Source: Podospora pseudoanserina (Eukaryota; Ascomycota; Sordariomycetes; Sordariales; Podosporaceae). Taken from it: 64,000 nt of DNA. Shown one piece after another: positions 36,720-47,997 of this stretch. The stretch covers positions 372,001-436,000 of the forward strand of contig NW_026946671.1 in the NCBI RefSeq assembly GCF_035222485.1, read 5' to 3'. A program made the translations under genes and the position numbers. The notes beneath the pieces are model-generated. The model worked only from the letters and a program-made list of their open reading frames with translations, did not search any database and was not told the origin of the DNA. Every line of letters begins with the position of its first letter. Position 1 is the first letter of the stretch.

Positions 36720-37729
36720 CTATCGTTTCGCGAAACCGGCCCTTTTGCCACGGCCAAATCGTACGCCTCTTGGCACGAACTGGAGAGCCGACATGGCAGT
36801 CGAGATGTCATCCATTTCCACATCAGGCTTGCGCTCAGAACTAGCAGGTTCAACTTGCATCTCGTTATCCTCGGGTTTGGCGGCTGCTGACACTGGCTTT
36901 TCTGTGTTGACAGGTGGCGTGCTGTCTTGGCTGTGCTGCTGTTGAGATTCTGAAGAGACAGGCGCAAGACTCGGCCTCCTATTGCCGTTGCTGTCGGTTT
37001 TCTTATCACTGCCCTTCTTGTTCTCATCAAGCAGCAGCGACCGTCGCCCATCAATACCATACCGCGTGACCCCAAAGAAGAAGTTCTTGGGGTACATGTG
37101 CTTGGCGATGAGGTGCATCTGCCTCTTTTGTGGCGTCATACAGACTTTATCACAGGTTTCAACGAAACAGGTGTACTACACGAGTGGAGTTAACGAAACA
37201 AATGGTTAGACAGTTGACACAAACCTTGTATGAGAAGTGATCGGCTGAGATGAGGAGAATTGGGGTTAATGAATTGGGATATCTGGGTGTTTGGTAAGGG
37301 GCGAGCATGGGGACTTACTGTGCGCTCTCCCTTGTCTCGCTTGACTTGGATGAAGGCATCGTGATTTTCACTGATGTGCAGGCTGAGGAGATGGGAAGAA
37401 GGAAAGTTTTTGCGGCATTCGAGGCAGCGGTTGGTGTGCTCGTTGCGGTAGTGAGATTCGTATTCTTGGTAGGATGAGAAGGTGATTGGTTCTTTGTGCG
37501 GTGGGAGGGAGCAGGGCATGGGATTGTTGGTCTTGGTGGTGGTGATGAGGGAAGGATCCAACTCGGTGATTTTGGCTGCTGGGACTTGGGTGGCTGTGGG
37601 ATCTGGTTCGGAAGTAGCGGGGACTTTGGTTAGAGGTTCGGATCCGTTGCTGATGCGGAGGAGGACAGTAGTGAAGGCTGAGCCCGGATCTGCGGATGCC
37701 TCGTCATATTCCCGTGCGCGTTTTCCCAT
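36720..37729 (-). CDS. C2H2 zinc-finger protein of the ZNF511 type
   Basis: Exons 37729-37319 and 37175-36720 join in phase 0 across a 143-bp intron to give 288 aa. The fingers are tightly packed: a CSLPPHKEP...HYRNEH unit, CLECRKNFPSSHLLSLHISENH, and after the splice CFVETCDKVCMTPQKRQMHLIAKHMYPKNFFF. This spacing and the MYP(K/A)xFxF ending are those of ZNF511-like proteins, a small eukaryotic family of poorly known, probably nuclear function. The C-terminus ends in a basic GRGKRAGFAKR tail. A short ADHFSYK-like peptide lies inside the intron with good splice signals but the wrong phase, so a second isoform cannot be excluded. It is divergent from the EST1-like gene. Confidence 0.82.
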
Positions 37730-38533
37730 TGTGTTTGATGCAGCCGACAATCTAGTTGGTTTGTACTGATGACTGTCAGGACTTCTTTGCAAGCAAGCCG
37801 TGTTGATTGATACCTAGATACTTTTATGGGAAGAAGCATCATGAATCCCTCGCCGAATGACGATGTCGATAAAGCTTAGGCTGGCACGGATCTTTTTGGG
37901 GTCCGAGCGGCGTGGAATGGGCGACTGGCAAGTGGACCCAACACAGCGCGCCTGGCTGATTCCGTGTTGGTGATTGGCTGGCTATGTTTTTTGAAGCAAT
38001 GATCCGTTTCTTCTTGAGCGGCATGGGTGTTGTGCTTGTCAGCTTGTCCAACGTCAAATCACGAGTGGGCAGAGACGTTGGCGGTTCGTCTGTGAATCCC
38101 TTCGTTTTCTCGACTTTATTTTTTGCGTTTCCCCTGCGCAACTCCGAAAATCTCAACAAACGTTTGAGGTTCCAAACTTGTTGCCCTTGCCTTCCCGCAC
38201 AAAACTAGACTGGCGCCACCGAGTGGCAGTCATCATATTCCGTCGTTTTCCCCCCATCTCCAATGTGCTCGTCACCTGCTGTCACTCTGCCAGCCGCAAG
38301 CCGCAGCACCCCTCCTCGCAGACCCGCCAGACAGAGCCAGACAAGTTATGGATCGGTCGCAGAGGTTCGGCTCTCCCAACACCACGCATGAGCATCGCCC
38401 TTGAGCGCGAGCTCTTTTACAAACCCGAAACCCGGCCTTTTCGCCGCAAACTTTTCTCACACCATACCCCGCGATAGAGCCATCGTTGCGACCATCCCAA
38501 GATCCCGACACCGCACAACAAACTTGCGCAACC
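37730..38533. promoter_or_regulatory. Divergent promoter, zinc-finger gene and EST1-like gene
   Basis: About 800 bp with no supported gene. It contains the 5' leaders of both divergent genes; C/T-rich tracts precede the EST1-like ATG. Confidence 0.5.
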
Positions 38534-41500
38534 ATGGCCACGCCGGCTGCTGCGATCACTGTGGGCACCACCACGGCCAAGATACCCGAGATTGATGAGG
38601 TCTGGAAGTAAGTCGCACAGCCGCCGGAGGAGACATGGGTTTGACTTTGGTGCGAGGGCCTTGGCTTGCTAACATGGAAAACTAGGGCTGCGCAGAAACT
38701 CCGTGGTACGATTGTCAAGGAACTGGAGCAGGTACAGGGCAGAGAAGCTGCCAACGAGGTGGCTCGCTTCGAGAAAGTCGAGAAGTTGATGGAGCAGTGA
38801 GTCAAAAATTGACTTTTGTACTCGCTCCTGGCTAATTTCTTCAGTTATCGCCTTGCCTGTGTCGAGGTCATCTGGCCCGACTTCCGAGTTACCAAGGAGA
38901 AGCACGTCGAGGACACTCTTTGGCAAGTTCACACATTGATCACCAAGGCCTACCGAAAGGTGCTTGGTAGGTTGAACGGCAACGACAATGCCGTACTTCG
39001 ACGTAGAGTTGAGCGGTTATACGCCGCCTATTTGAAGACTGCGCAGTCCTTCTACAAGGGTTGGCTGCAGAGAGTGTGCGCTCGGTACAACATCAAGGAT
39101 CTTCAACGCATAGCGCGCGTTATTGGCATCGAGATGTCTGTCCCAAAGGCCCACACGGTTGACGCTGCTGCTCATAGACTGGATGAGATTGTCAGGGACT
39201 CGTGCCACAAGACGCTCATCTACCTGGGAGACCTTGCTCGATATCGCACTCTTCTTCGCAACAAGGACCGCAACTGGGATAATGCGCTGTCGTACTACTT
39301 TCTCGCGAACGACCTGGCCCCAGAGTCAGGCTATGGCCACCACCAGTGCGGCGTCATCTACGCCGAGGTTGACGATCACTTGCACATCGTTTATCACATG
39401 TACCGCGCAATGGTCTGTGACAAGCCGCATCCAAATGCTGCGCCGAACCTTGAGCGAGAGTTCCGCGACATCCAGAAGAAGAGAGGCGGGGATGCCAGAC
39501 AGGTCTTCATCACGTGGTTTCTGAAGCTTCAGGCCTTCTACTACCAGGGCAGAGAATTCTCTGAGCGTAAGGAACTCGAGAATGAAGTTGACCATCGTCT
39601 GGCCGTCGCCATGAAATCAGGCACACTTTTCAAATCGGACCAAGATTTGCTCAAAATCATTCTGATCAACATCACAAGCTATGCCGCTTGCGCACAGAAG
39701 GTTCAGGGTAAGATTGTTACTTATACCCCCCAAAGAGGACACAACTAACTGTAATAGACAAATGGACTGAGGAGAGATCTCGCTCATGCCAATATCTGCT
39801 CCTTCTCAACATTCGCACTATCCACACCATCTCAAAGCTGCTCCGAGACGAGCTTAACGAGCTGGTCAAACGTCAACCAGTGGAGACCACTCCAGTGCAA
39901 GAACAGGGCAAGTTCACGCCCGTCTTCGCCCGCGTCTTGCCTTTCCTGCGCGTGTACATGGCTTGGCTATGCTTCTACAGCACTGAGCTGAAGCAGTACC
40001 AGGAGCACTTGGAGCCTCAATTTGGCGACATGTGCAAGATGCTCAGCATGGCCCTGGGTCTCCTCCTGGAGTTCGTAGCAACCGCTCAACAGCCTGGAAA
40101 GATTGTTCCGTGGCGTTTTGCCGAAGACGAGCTCACACTCGGTGTGAACTGCCTCAACGGCCCAGAGTTGAAGGGCTGTCAGCTCTATTGCGACCCGTTT
40201 AGCAAGCAACCCAAGCCGCGACGGGATGAGTCCCCTGAGGATGAGTACTCAAACGACGACATTACTTGGAGCAGGATGCTGCACATTGCGCTCTGTGCTT
40301 TCGAGTTGGCAACTCCGGGATCCCCGTTTCCGCTCGTCACTGCTACGGCCTCTTCCAAGGACGCGGAGGGATATGCGACCGTCGTGTACCACGAAGGTCC
40401 CAAACACTTACCGCCAAGCGTCCAGAGCCCGCAACCGGCCTCTTCTGCTCCTACAACCACCGCAGCCCCTGCGCCTCCTGCAGCCGTTGCCACGCCGGCT
40501 CATGTACCTGCGGAAGTAGTAGCAGTCCCAAGCCCGTCAGACTCTGTTGAACTCTCGGAAGACCAAGAGTTCTATGGAGAGCGATTGCGCCGCGCCAGTG
40601 TCATTGCCAAGCACTCTACAAGCAAGAGAAACGCTCAGCCCGTAGCGCAAAGCGAGAGTACCTCTCACTCCGCTGAGGCCATCCGGGCCAACCAGCCAGC
40701 GCAGAACTCAGACTTCCTTCCTATTGAGAATCAGATCTTCAACATCCTTAATGATTTCCTTAGCCCGCCGGAGACTCGCTCTGCCCAGAAGCCCGAAACG
40801 CCAACTCGACTGGACCCCGAGGACAGCACCTCCTACGGTATGGGTTCCTCCACGGCCAATGAGGTCTTCGGTGCCGCTTCATCGAGCCCTGGTCCAAACC
40901 CAGGTTCTGCCACGGGCAAGACCTTTCCCACGTTGCCATGGTCTTACTTTTTGGACTCGGGGGCTGGTGGGCCAGCTCAGAAGAATGGTGGAAGGAATGT
41001 AGGATCGAATGGCTGGGACACCGCCATGTCTTCAAGACCGGCCAGCCAAGGCAGTCCAGCCCATCTTGCCGGCAGCCACGGTTTTAACAATCCACTGGCG
41101 CACCATCAACACCGCTCTTCTGCTTCAGGCTCGTTCTCCAGGGACCGTGTAAACCAGCTTCAAGGCTATAGCCGTGACCCCTGGCAGCAAACTGGAAACA
41201 GCATGGCTTCCCAGGGTAGGACTGCTTCGAATCCTCTTTCACAGCAGAACATTTGGGGTCCGTCTAGCTCGCCCTTCTCTGGATCGCACAACTTCTCTGC
41301 CAACCCGTCCAGCCTCCCTTCAGTCAACAGCCCTATGGGCTTGCCAATGAGAACTTCTGGACTTGGTTACCAGCAAAGCAACACGGCAGCTCGCTCACCT
41401 CTCTCCGGCAACCCTCTCCGTGCCTATCCAAATGGTGCGGACAGCGGCCATATCAACCCGCCTCCTGGGTTTGGTGGCAATGCTGTTGCGGCTCTGGCAG

Positions 41501-41784
41501 ACTCGGTTTACACCACCTCTCCCGGCGCGCATGGCCATGGTCATCAGACTTATGGGTACCAGGACGCCATCACCGCCCAGCAGCAGCAGATGCTGGCGAT
41601 GATGAGAGGCAATGTCAACGCTGAGAACAACTGGAACGGGTTCAACACGGCTTCCAAGCCCTCGCAGACTCTGCCACCGGGGCTTCAGAACCAGATGTAT
41701 GGTGGTGCGTTTGCTTCGCAGCTGGGTAACCAGCAGCAGCAGCAGCAGGCTATGCGCAAAGCGGAAAACCTTCCTAAGCGCTGA
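38534..41784 (+). CDS. EST1/SMG7/EBS1-like protein (14-3-3-like TPR)
   Basis: Exons 38534-38607, 38686-38796, 38845-39707 and 39758-41784 join to 1024 aa. The first 200 residues carry the Est1-type 14-3-3-like domain (YRLACVEVIWPDFRVTKEKHVEDTLW), followed by the DNA/RNA-binding Est1 domain (SCHKTLIYLGDLARYRT, then NWDNALSYYFLANDLAPESGYGHHQ and the PHPNA...N motif). The second half is disordered and rich in Gln, Ser and Pro, with poly-Gln before the stop. Fungal members of this family act in nonsense-mediated decay (Ebs1/SMG7) or telomerase recruitment (Est1). There is no PIN domain, so an SMG6 role is unlikely. Which of the two roles applies cannot be decided from sequence alone. Confidence 0.88.
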
Positions 41785-42548
41785 GAAATGATGTCCAATG
41801 GATTCGACTCACATTTTTTGTACGGCTGTTTGTCAACCAACCAGGTCACCCTCTTGTCCTTGTTAGGAGGACTATCCGGGCATCCTTTAACGAGCGGGGC
41901 ATACCTTTGCCAGCCAGTTTGGAATCCGAATCGACTTGTTCGTCTTCGAGTTCTTCGGCCACAACAAGCGATTGGCCGCGATGATCTCAACTTTGCATAC
42001 ATCCTTGCCTTTGGTCAACCTCGCAGAACTTGGGAAGCCCTATCGCCACCACCGCCACCGACCACAACCATTTTGTCACGGCATCACAGCGATCAAGAAA
42101 GGGGGATTTGACAGATTGCTCAACATGGCAGGTTGACGCCATGCTATTCGCCACAATATATTTATTGGCCTTCGCCCTTTGGCCCTGTGGTCTTCACCCC
42201 TGACCTGGAACGGTCTACCTATTCTACCAAATCTATCCACCCCCCGAAACCTTTCTCATAATGCTCAATATGATGATGCCTGGAGGGAGACAAGGGAAAA
42301 AGTTGATTTTCTCCCAAACGCATGACAGGAAAAAAAAGAGAAGAAAATGCCAAAAAAAAAAAAAAAAAAACCACACATTTCGCTCATACACACACAACAC
42401 ACAGCAACCTGACTTGCCTCCCGTTGTTGAAACCCAGATAGACTGACTCCTCTACCTTTTTCACACTTTTCCCGATGCGATTTGACCCCTCCAACGCCCT
42501 ACAAGAAAAAGCAAAGGAATAGAAAAAAGAGTTCATTCATTGAGTGAT
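41785..42548. other. Convergent intergenic region, EST1-like gene to adenosine kinase
   Basis: 764 bp between stop codons, with an A20 run near 42351-42371. An open frame continues in phase after the EST1-like stop for about 109 codons, but its composition is unlike protein. Confidence 0.6.
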
Positions 42549-44016
42549 CTACTGGCGGGAGTAGGTCTGCTTGGGAAAGGGGTAACTGGGAGGGGGGAGT
42601 TAGCTCGAGGTCATTCTTTTGAGTGAGGAGGATTTGGTTTGGAGAAAGTAGGGCTAGGGGAATAAGGGGCAGCGGAAAGTATTCTTCAGTAGCAGCAGTA
42701 GTAGTCGTTGCGTTTTTGCTTTTGTGCTCGCAAAAATAACACAGACTGATCAACCGAACTTTTGTGTGTGCTTTTCCTTTGTGTGGGTTGTGCGACATGT
42801 GAGTAAGGGAAAGAGGGGGAATAACTTACGAAGGACCCAACTCCTGAATGCTCAGACGAGCCAACCACTGGCCCATGTTGACAGCCTCCTCAAGGGGGTG
42901 ACCATCAACAATGCCAGCGCAGAAACCGCCAGCAAAAGCATCACCAGCACCGTTGGTGTCGTTGATGAGCTCCTTGGCGAGCTCGTGAACAGGGTACTCC
43001 TTGACCTCATCCTCACCCTGAATGGCAACAACGGTAGGCTCGGTACCTTGAGTGATGATAGCCACACGCTTCCGCTGGGTGTTGATCTTGGGCAGGTTGG
43101 CGAGCGCCTTGGCGATCTCCTTGACATCCGTCAAACCAAGCCCATGGCTCTCAGAGTACGCAGCCGCCTCGCCCTCATTACCAATGACATAATCCCAATA
43201 CGGCGCTGAGGCATCAAGCGGCTCCTTGAAGAACTGGCAGATGAACGGGGCGGACAAGCTCAAGATGAACGGCTTGTTCTTCTCGGCCGCCTGCTTGGCC
43301 AGCTCCTGGATCGCGGGGGGGCAGACGGTGAAGTGGTATCCGCCGACGTAGTAAGCCTCTGCGTTCTCGACGAGAGCCCAGATGTCTGGACGCTTGAGGT
43401 GCTCGAGGTCGTAGTGGTTGGCGGCGCCGAGCTCGGTGACCATGGAGCGGTTGTGGCCCGTGATGACGACGCCGCAGCGGCCGGTGGGGATCTTGGGGTC
43501 TACGCGGTACTCAACCCGGAGGCCGACCTGCTTGACGGCATCGCGGAGGATGGCGGCGTACTTGTCGTCGCCGGCGCCGCCGAGGTAGACGACAGAGTTG
43601 GGCGCGAGGATGTACTGGGCTCCGCGGGCGGTGTTTTGAGCGGCGCCGCCGGCGATGAGCTTGGCGTCGTAGTTGTTGAGGAGGTCCTCGTAGATGGGGA
43701 GGTGCTTCTCCTCGGCGAGGATGGCGTCGTTGGGCTTGAGGCCGTATTTTTCGAGGAGGGCCTCGTCGCCAAAGGCTTGGATATCTGGGGGGGTTAGTTA
43801 GCATAGGTGTACTCGGGAATAAATTGTAAATATCATATATTGCGGAAGAAGCGGGGGAGGTTGACCGCCCTTGCCCCCCGGAGAGGTCGGCCCCGTGGAA
43901 TGGAAGCTCCCAAACCAAAATTATGAGCTCAAAAACACAACACCAATGAAAATCGCAACCTTACCAAGGAGAGGGTTCTCCAAGCAGAGCAGTCTGTAGT
44001 CCTTGGTGGCGGCCAT
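42549..44016 (-). CDS. ADO1: Adenosine kinase (PfkB family)
   Basis: Phosphorylates adenosine to AMP with ATP, recycling the adenosine released by the methyl cycle. Exons 44016-43965, 43784-42830 and 42585-42549 join to 347 aa, the usual length. The N-terminus reads YRLLCLENPLLDIQAFGDEALLEKYGLK. The substrate motif GGAAQNTARGAQ and LGGAGDDKYA follow, and the anion-hole and catalytic-base motif DTNGAGDAF has its aspartate at 299. The last exon is 37 nt and encodes YPFPKQTYSRQ, a usual end for fungal adenosine kinases. No key residue is missing. It lies in tandem downstream of the uL2 gene on the same strand. Confidence 0.95.
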
Positions 44017-44855
44017 TGTGATGTATGGGCAGTGTGTGTGTAGTGAAGGAGGTGTGTGGAAGTTCAGGAAAGAATTTGTGCCCCTCTGTTGGATAGAAGT
44101 TGGACGGCAGCTTTACAACCCAGAAGGCGGGGCAATAATAAACAGGTGGGGTTTGAACCGGTGCCGCCATCGGACTTTTTACTGAATCCCCGCGAACCCC
44201 TGGTCAGCCCGGAGTATGAAATCTTGGCAGAGGGCCGAAGGGCTGAATATGTCGCCGATCTTATTCGGTGCATGTTACGGAGAAGTGACTTTCTGGAAGG
44301 GTTGCTGGTGGCTGACAATGACGGTGCTTAGCATTGTGGTTGTTGTGAGGCCGAGAAAGCTCTCCAAAGCTTGTCCCTAGCATCCATCACCCATCTACTA
44401 GCACAGGACAACCACGAAGACAACTGACGTCAGGAGGAAAAGGCAGAGCGTTGTTCACTCATATCGTATTCACCCTCGAATAGATAGAGGGGGTATCATC
44501 ACCGCAACTAAGGTAATCACCCGGCCAAGTACATCAATGCCCAGTCACGGCTCGAACAGGGAGGAGGCTCTCTCCGCTCGCGTTTGCCCCGAAGTGAAGT
44601 GTTTCCTTGATTCCCGAGTTCCCCTGATGCATTGCCGACCTGACCTGACCTGACCTCTTCCCCCTGACCAGATAACTTTTCAACAAGCTTTCGTGCCGAC
44701 CGTCTTTTGGGAATCCTTTTATTTCATTTACGGCCATGATGCTTGCAGAAAAAGCAAGTCCCCCGTCCGATTCAGCAGTCCCGTAACTACAAAGCAACAA
44801 AGACCAATGCAATCCGTTGAACCCCTTGCCCAGATGTAGAACCGAGAAACACCCC
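44017..44855. other. Intergenic, uL2 3' end to adenosine kinase promoter
   Basis: 839 bp with no gene. TGACC repeats (TGACCTGACCTGACC) lie near 44639-44654. A Pol III B-box-like string occurs on the minus strand near 44148 but no tRNA folds there. Confidence 0.55.
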
Positions 44856-45863
44856 TTACTCCTTCGTCTTCTGGGTACCACGCAGCAGACCCGTTCTGCG
44901 GGCAGCAATGAGACCCGCCTTTTGACCCTGGGCGGCGTATCTGGAAATGGTAGACGCCTTACCGATATGCTGGTGGTTACCCTGTACAAGTGTGTCAGCT
45001 CTGCGATACAAACCATGTGGGTTGTCAGAATGGCACTTACACCACCGTGAGGATGGTCGACGGGGTTCATGGCAACACCACGAGTCTTGGGCCATCTGTT
45101 GCGCTTGACAGCGAACTTGTGCTTGGCACGAGAAGCCTTGAGAAGGGGCTTGTCGGTTCTGCCACCACCGGCAACAATACCGATCATGCCGCGAGCGCTG
45201 GAGCTGACGACCTTCTTGGCGCCGGAGGGGAGCTTGATGCGGGTCTTGCCCTCATCGGGGTTGTGGCCGACAACGGTGATGTAGTTGCCGGAGGTGCGGC
45301 CGAGCGCACCACGGTCACCGACCTTCTCCTCGACGTTGGAGACGACGGTACCCTCGGGGACGGAAGCGAGGGGGAGGACGTTGCCAATGGTAAGAGCGGC
45401 GTTCTTGCCGGCGTAGATGAACTGGCCGGTGTACATGCCTTCGTTGGCAATGAAGGTCTCGGTGACCTTCTTGAACTTGTAGGGCGAGTTGAACTGAACG
45501 CGGGCGAGGGGAGCACCACGGCCGGGGTCGTGGATGATCTCCTTCACGATACCGCGAACGTAGCCATGACGCTCGGCGAAATCGAGAGATCTGAACTTGG
45601 CGGGGGCCTTGTTCAGGCGGGTGTTGGCAGTGAAGATACTGCCGCGACCCTTACGCTGGTTGCGGATCTGAAGTCGAACGAAAAGCAACGGTTAGCCGCC
45701 ATTTCCAATTTCCCAAGATGTTCCCCGACTCTCGATGCCGCCATCAATTTTCTAATCGGTCGGTCGGCGCAACAACTCGCTTTCTCGGTGCCGAATCGAA
45801 TCTCGTGGTGTATCGAAAAGTAGTTGGAATTGAAGCTGAGGTAGTACTTACGACGCGTCCCAT
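44856..45863 (-). CDS. RPL2: Cytosolic ribosomal protein uL2 (Rpl2/L8)
   Basis: Universally conserved large-subunit protein near the peptidyl-transferase centre. Exons 45863-45852 (12 nt, MGRV), 45667-45041 and 44981-44856 join in phase 0 to 254 aa, exactly the eukaryotic length. Diagnostic stretches are [17 protein letters not shown], the loop [18 protein letters not shown] (second splice site inside the Gly-Gly run) and the C-terminus [14 protein letters not shown]. The histidine in DHPHGG, conserved for peptidyl-transferase-centre assembly, is present. The tiny first exon followed by a long intron (184 bp) is a usual layout for ribosomal protein genes. It is divergent from the DDT/WHIM gene across 2.1 kb. 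Confidence 0.97.
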
Positions 45864-47997
45864 CTTGCCCTGCCTACCTTGGTGATGTGAAAGGGACGGG
45901 GTTGACTCGGTGGTTGAGAAAGGCAGAGGTTGCGACTCGAGAATGTCTAGATCAGTGAAGCGATATTTTTGCCAAATTTCTGTGTGGACTGGCCCTGTGC
46001 CACAATTGGTTCGCTGTGGCTGTGGGGTGCCCTAACGCGGGGAGCTGTGTGGCTGCCAGCACTTGAGCCACTCAGCTGCCGAGTTTGGCGACCCACTCTG
46101 TCAGTTCGCTGACGTAAAGCTGGCTTCTTTATGCCAAGCGGGAGCTCTGTCTTTGACCTCAGACGATGAATTCGAGATGCAAGGTCCCAACAATCAAGCT
46201 GCAAAACTTATAGCATATCGAGTTTGATATCTCGTATTTCACTTGCAAGATTATACCATCATTCAGCCACTCCAAATTTCTTGAACAAAGCATCCCCCTC
46301 TTCCAATGTGCCCATGGCAGGACCCCATTCTCGTCTCACTCTTTTGATTGATAGACGAGCGAGCCCAGAGCACCTACAGTGTCAGATACCAGCAGTTGGT
46401 GTCATATTCGCACAGTACGTGCAGTGCCTCCAAGATGGGGCGAGTGCCGCCGACCGTGATCTCCCATCATCGTCGTCTCGTCTCCAGAACGCCCAACATC
46501 ATCAAAATGACAGCACAAACACGCAGGGAATCATCAGCACGACTGCTGACTTAACTTACACACTATTCATGGATCGCTTTGCATTCCATCTGTCGTCACA
46601 TTCATGGTTTCACTTTTACTCAATGCTAACGGCGCTGTAGGTGCAAGATATATTTGCCTTGAAAAGAGCCAACAGTTTGGCTGTTGCGCGCATTTCTGTC
46701 GAATCGCCATGTTTTTTTCCGGGGGTGAGCATATTGCTACTCCATGGGTTTTGATGTGTGGGACCGGCTGCCAGTGAGAGAGCTGCGGCGCGTTTTATGT
46801 CAATCAACCACGATCAAGCGATCGAGGAGTGCAGCCCGATCCGTGGTGATGGAGACCACTCTCACATTCACCAAACCAAACGCGGACTCCTCCGCAACCC
46901 GGCAGATTGATTGCAAGCCAACTCACTCGAGGTTTCTGCAAGACTGGTCTTATGTACAAGACTCTGGTCGAACCAGAAAGCCAGTGTGGGATGGCTTATC
47001 AGCGTTCTGTCATATCCTGTTTCCTTTCTGATGACCAGTTATACCTTCATTGCTGTTTCCCGTGATTTTTGAAAAAGCTATTCGACGGTTTGGAATACGC
47101 AAAGTTGCTGGTCTTGAAGGTGGGGGTCCCTTCGTTGGCTGTTTGCCGTCTCATGAGGAAGAGGACACCGTCTGGGGAGGGTGCTGGGTGAGAAAACACT
47201 CGAAGCTGATCTGAGCATATCGTGGTTGAAGAAGTTGGCATTGGTTGGGCCACAACACCAAGGGTTGAGGCGGAATGTGAGGAGCGGGTCATTTGGACAA
47301 GCTTCCAGGGCGAGCGAGCCCTTTTGGGCATTGTCGAAACCCACCGTTACCCGCTGCCGGCCGGGTGTACAAGTCAACCCCTTGACCATAACATCAACAC
47401 ACGCAGCCAATGGCTACCTCGGACATCACACAGACCAGCCATCCAGCCTCGTGCCTCACGGGTAGGGCACAATGAGCGGTCAATGAAAAACCTCCTCGTC
47501 ACAAATCGTCTTCGGTTGGATGGAGGGTATCGTCAGTGAGAGGCTCTTGGTGGCTTTCTGGGCACTGTTCAGGACAAGTAGAATGATGGTGATGGAAGGT
47601 GGTGATGGAAGCGAGACTGGCTCGTGCCATGAGCTTCAAGCAGGCAGACCGAGGGATGTGGACAAACCGGGCCTGTGCTTGCCACGGCAAGACAACCTGA
47701 AGAGGAGAATGCAAGATATATTAGCTTGTCTGGGAGCAAGAGGCCCAGAGGTAACCTTTAGTTTTAAGTTAGCCAACCTATCATGTTCTTTGGGCTCTTG
47801 GTGAAAGTAGCAAGGTAGGCTGGGAGGGCCCTGGCCATTATCGCTCGGCCGGTACGTAATTTCTTGCAGCCGATCGACCTTCCTCCATCTTTCTCTCCTA
47901 CAACCTCCACACCTGTCTCTCGACTTGCGCTTGCTGCCACCGTCCACCCACCTCAGCAAACGCCCATTAACCGACAATAGCGTTCACGCTCAACAAA
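45864..47997. other. 2.1-kb divergent intergenic region, uL2 to DDT/WHIM gene
   Basis: It contains the uL2 promoter and leader at the left and a C/T-rich leader for the chromatin gene at the right (47860-47997). No protein gene is supported between them; the open frames are short and lack any recognisable domain. Confidence 0.5.

Noticed and set aside
37220-37260. Extra zinc-finger gene exon encoding ADHFSYK
   Set aside because: Good AG and GT signals flank it, but it is out of phase with the upstream exon; the single-intron join keeps the frame.
41785-42111. In-frame open extension of about 109 codons after the EST1-like stop
   Set aside because: The translation is random-looking, in AT-richer 3' sequence. 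Kept as a control showing that long extensions arise by chance.
44110-44220. Possible tRNA on the minus strand (GGTTCAAACCC B-box-like)
   Set aside because: The T stem and acceptor stem do not pair, and no anticodon arm closes.
44990-45823. 277-codon open frame on the plus strand, antisense to uL2
   Set aside because: A shadow of the highly biased ribosomal protein gene, with a Gly/Asp/Val-rich composition unlike a real protein.
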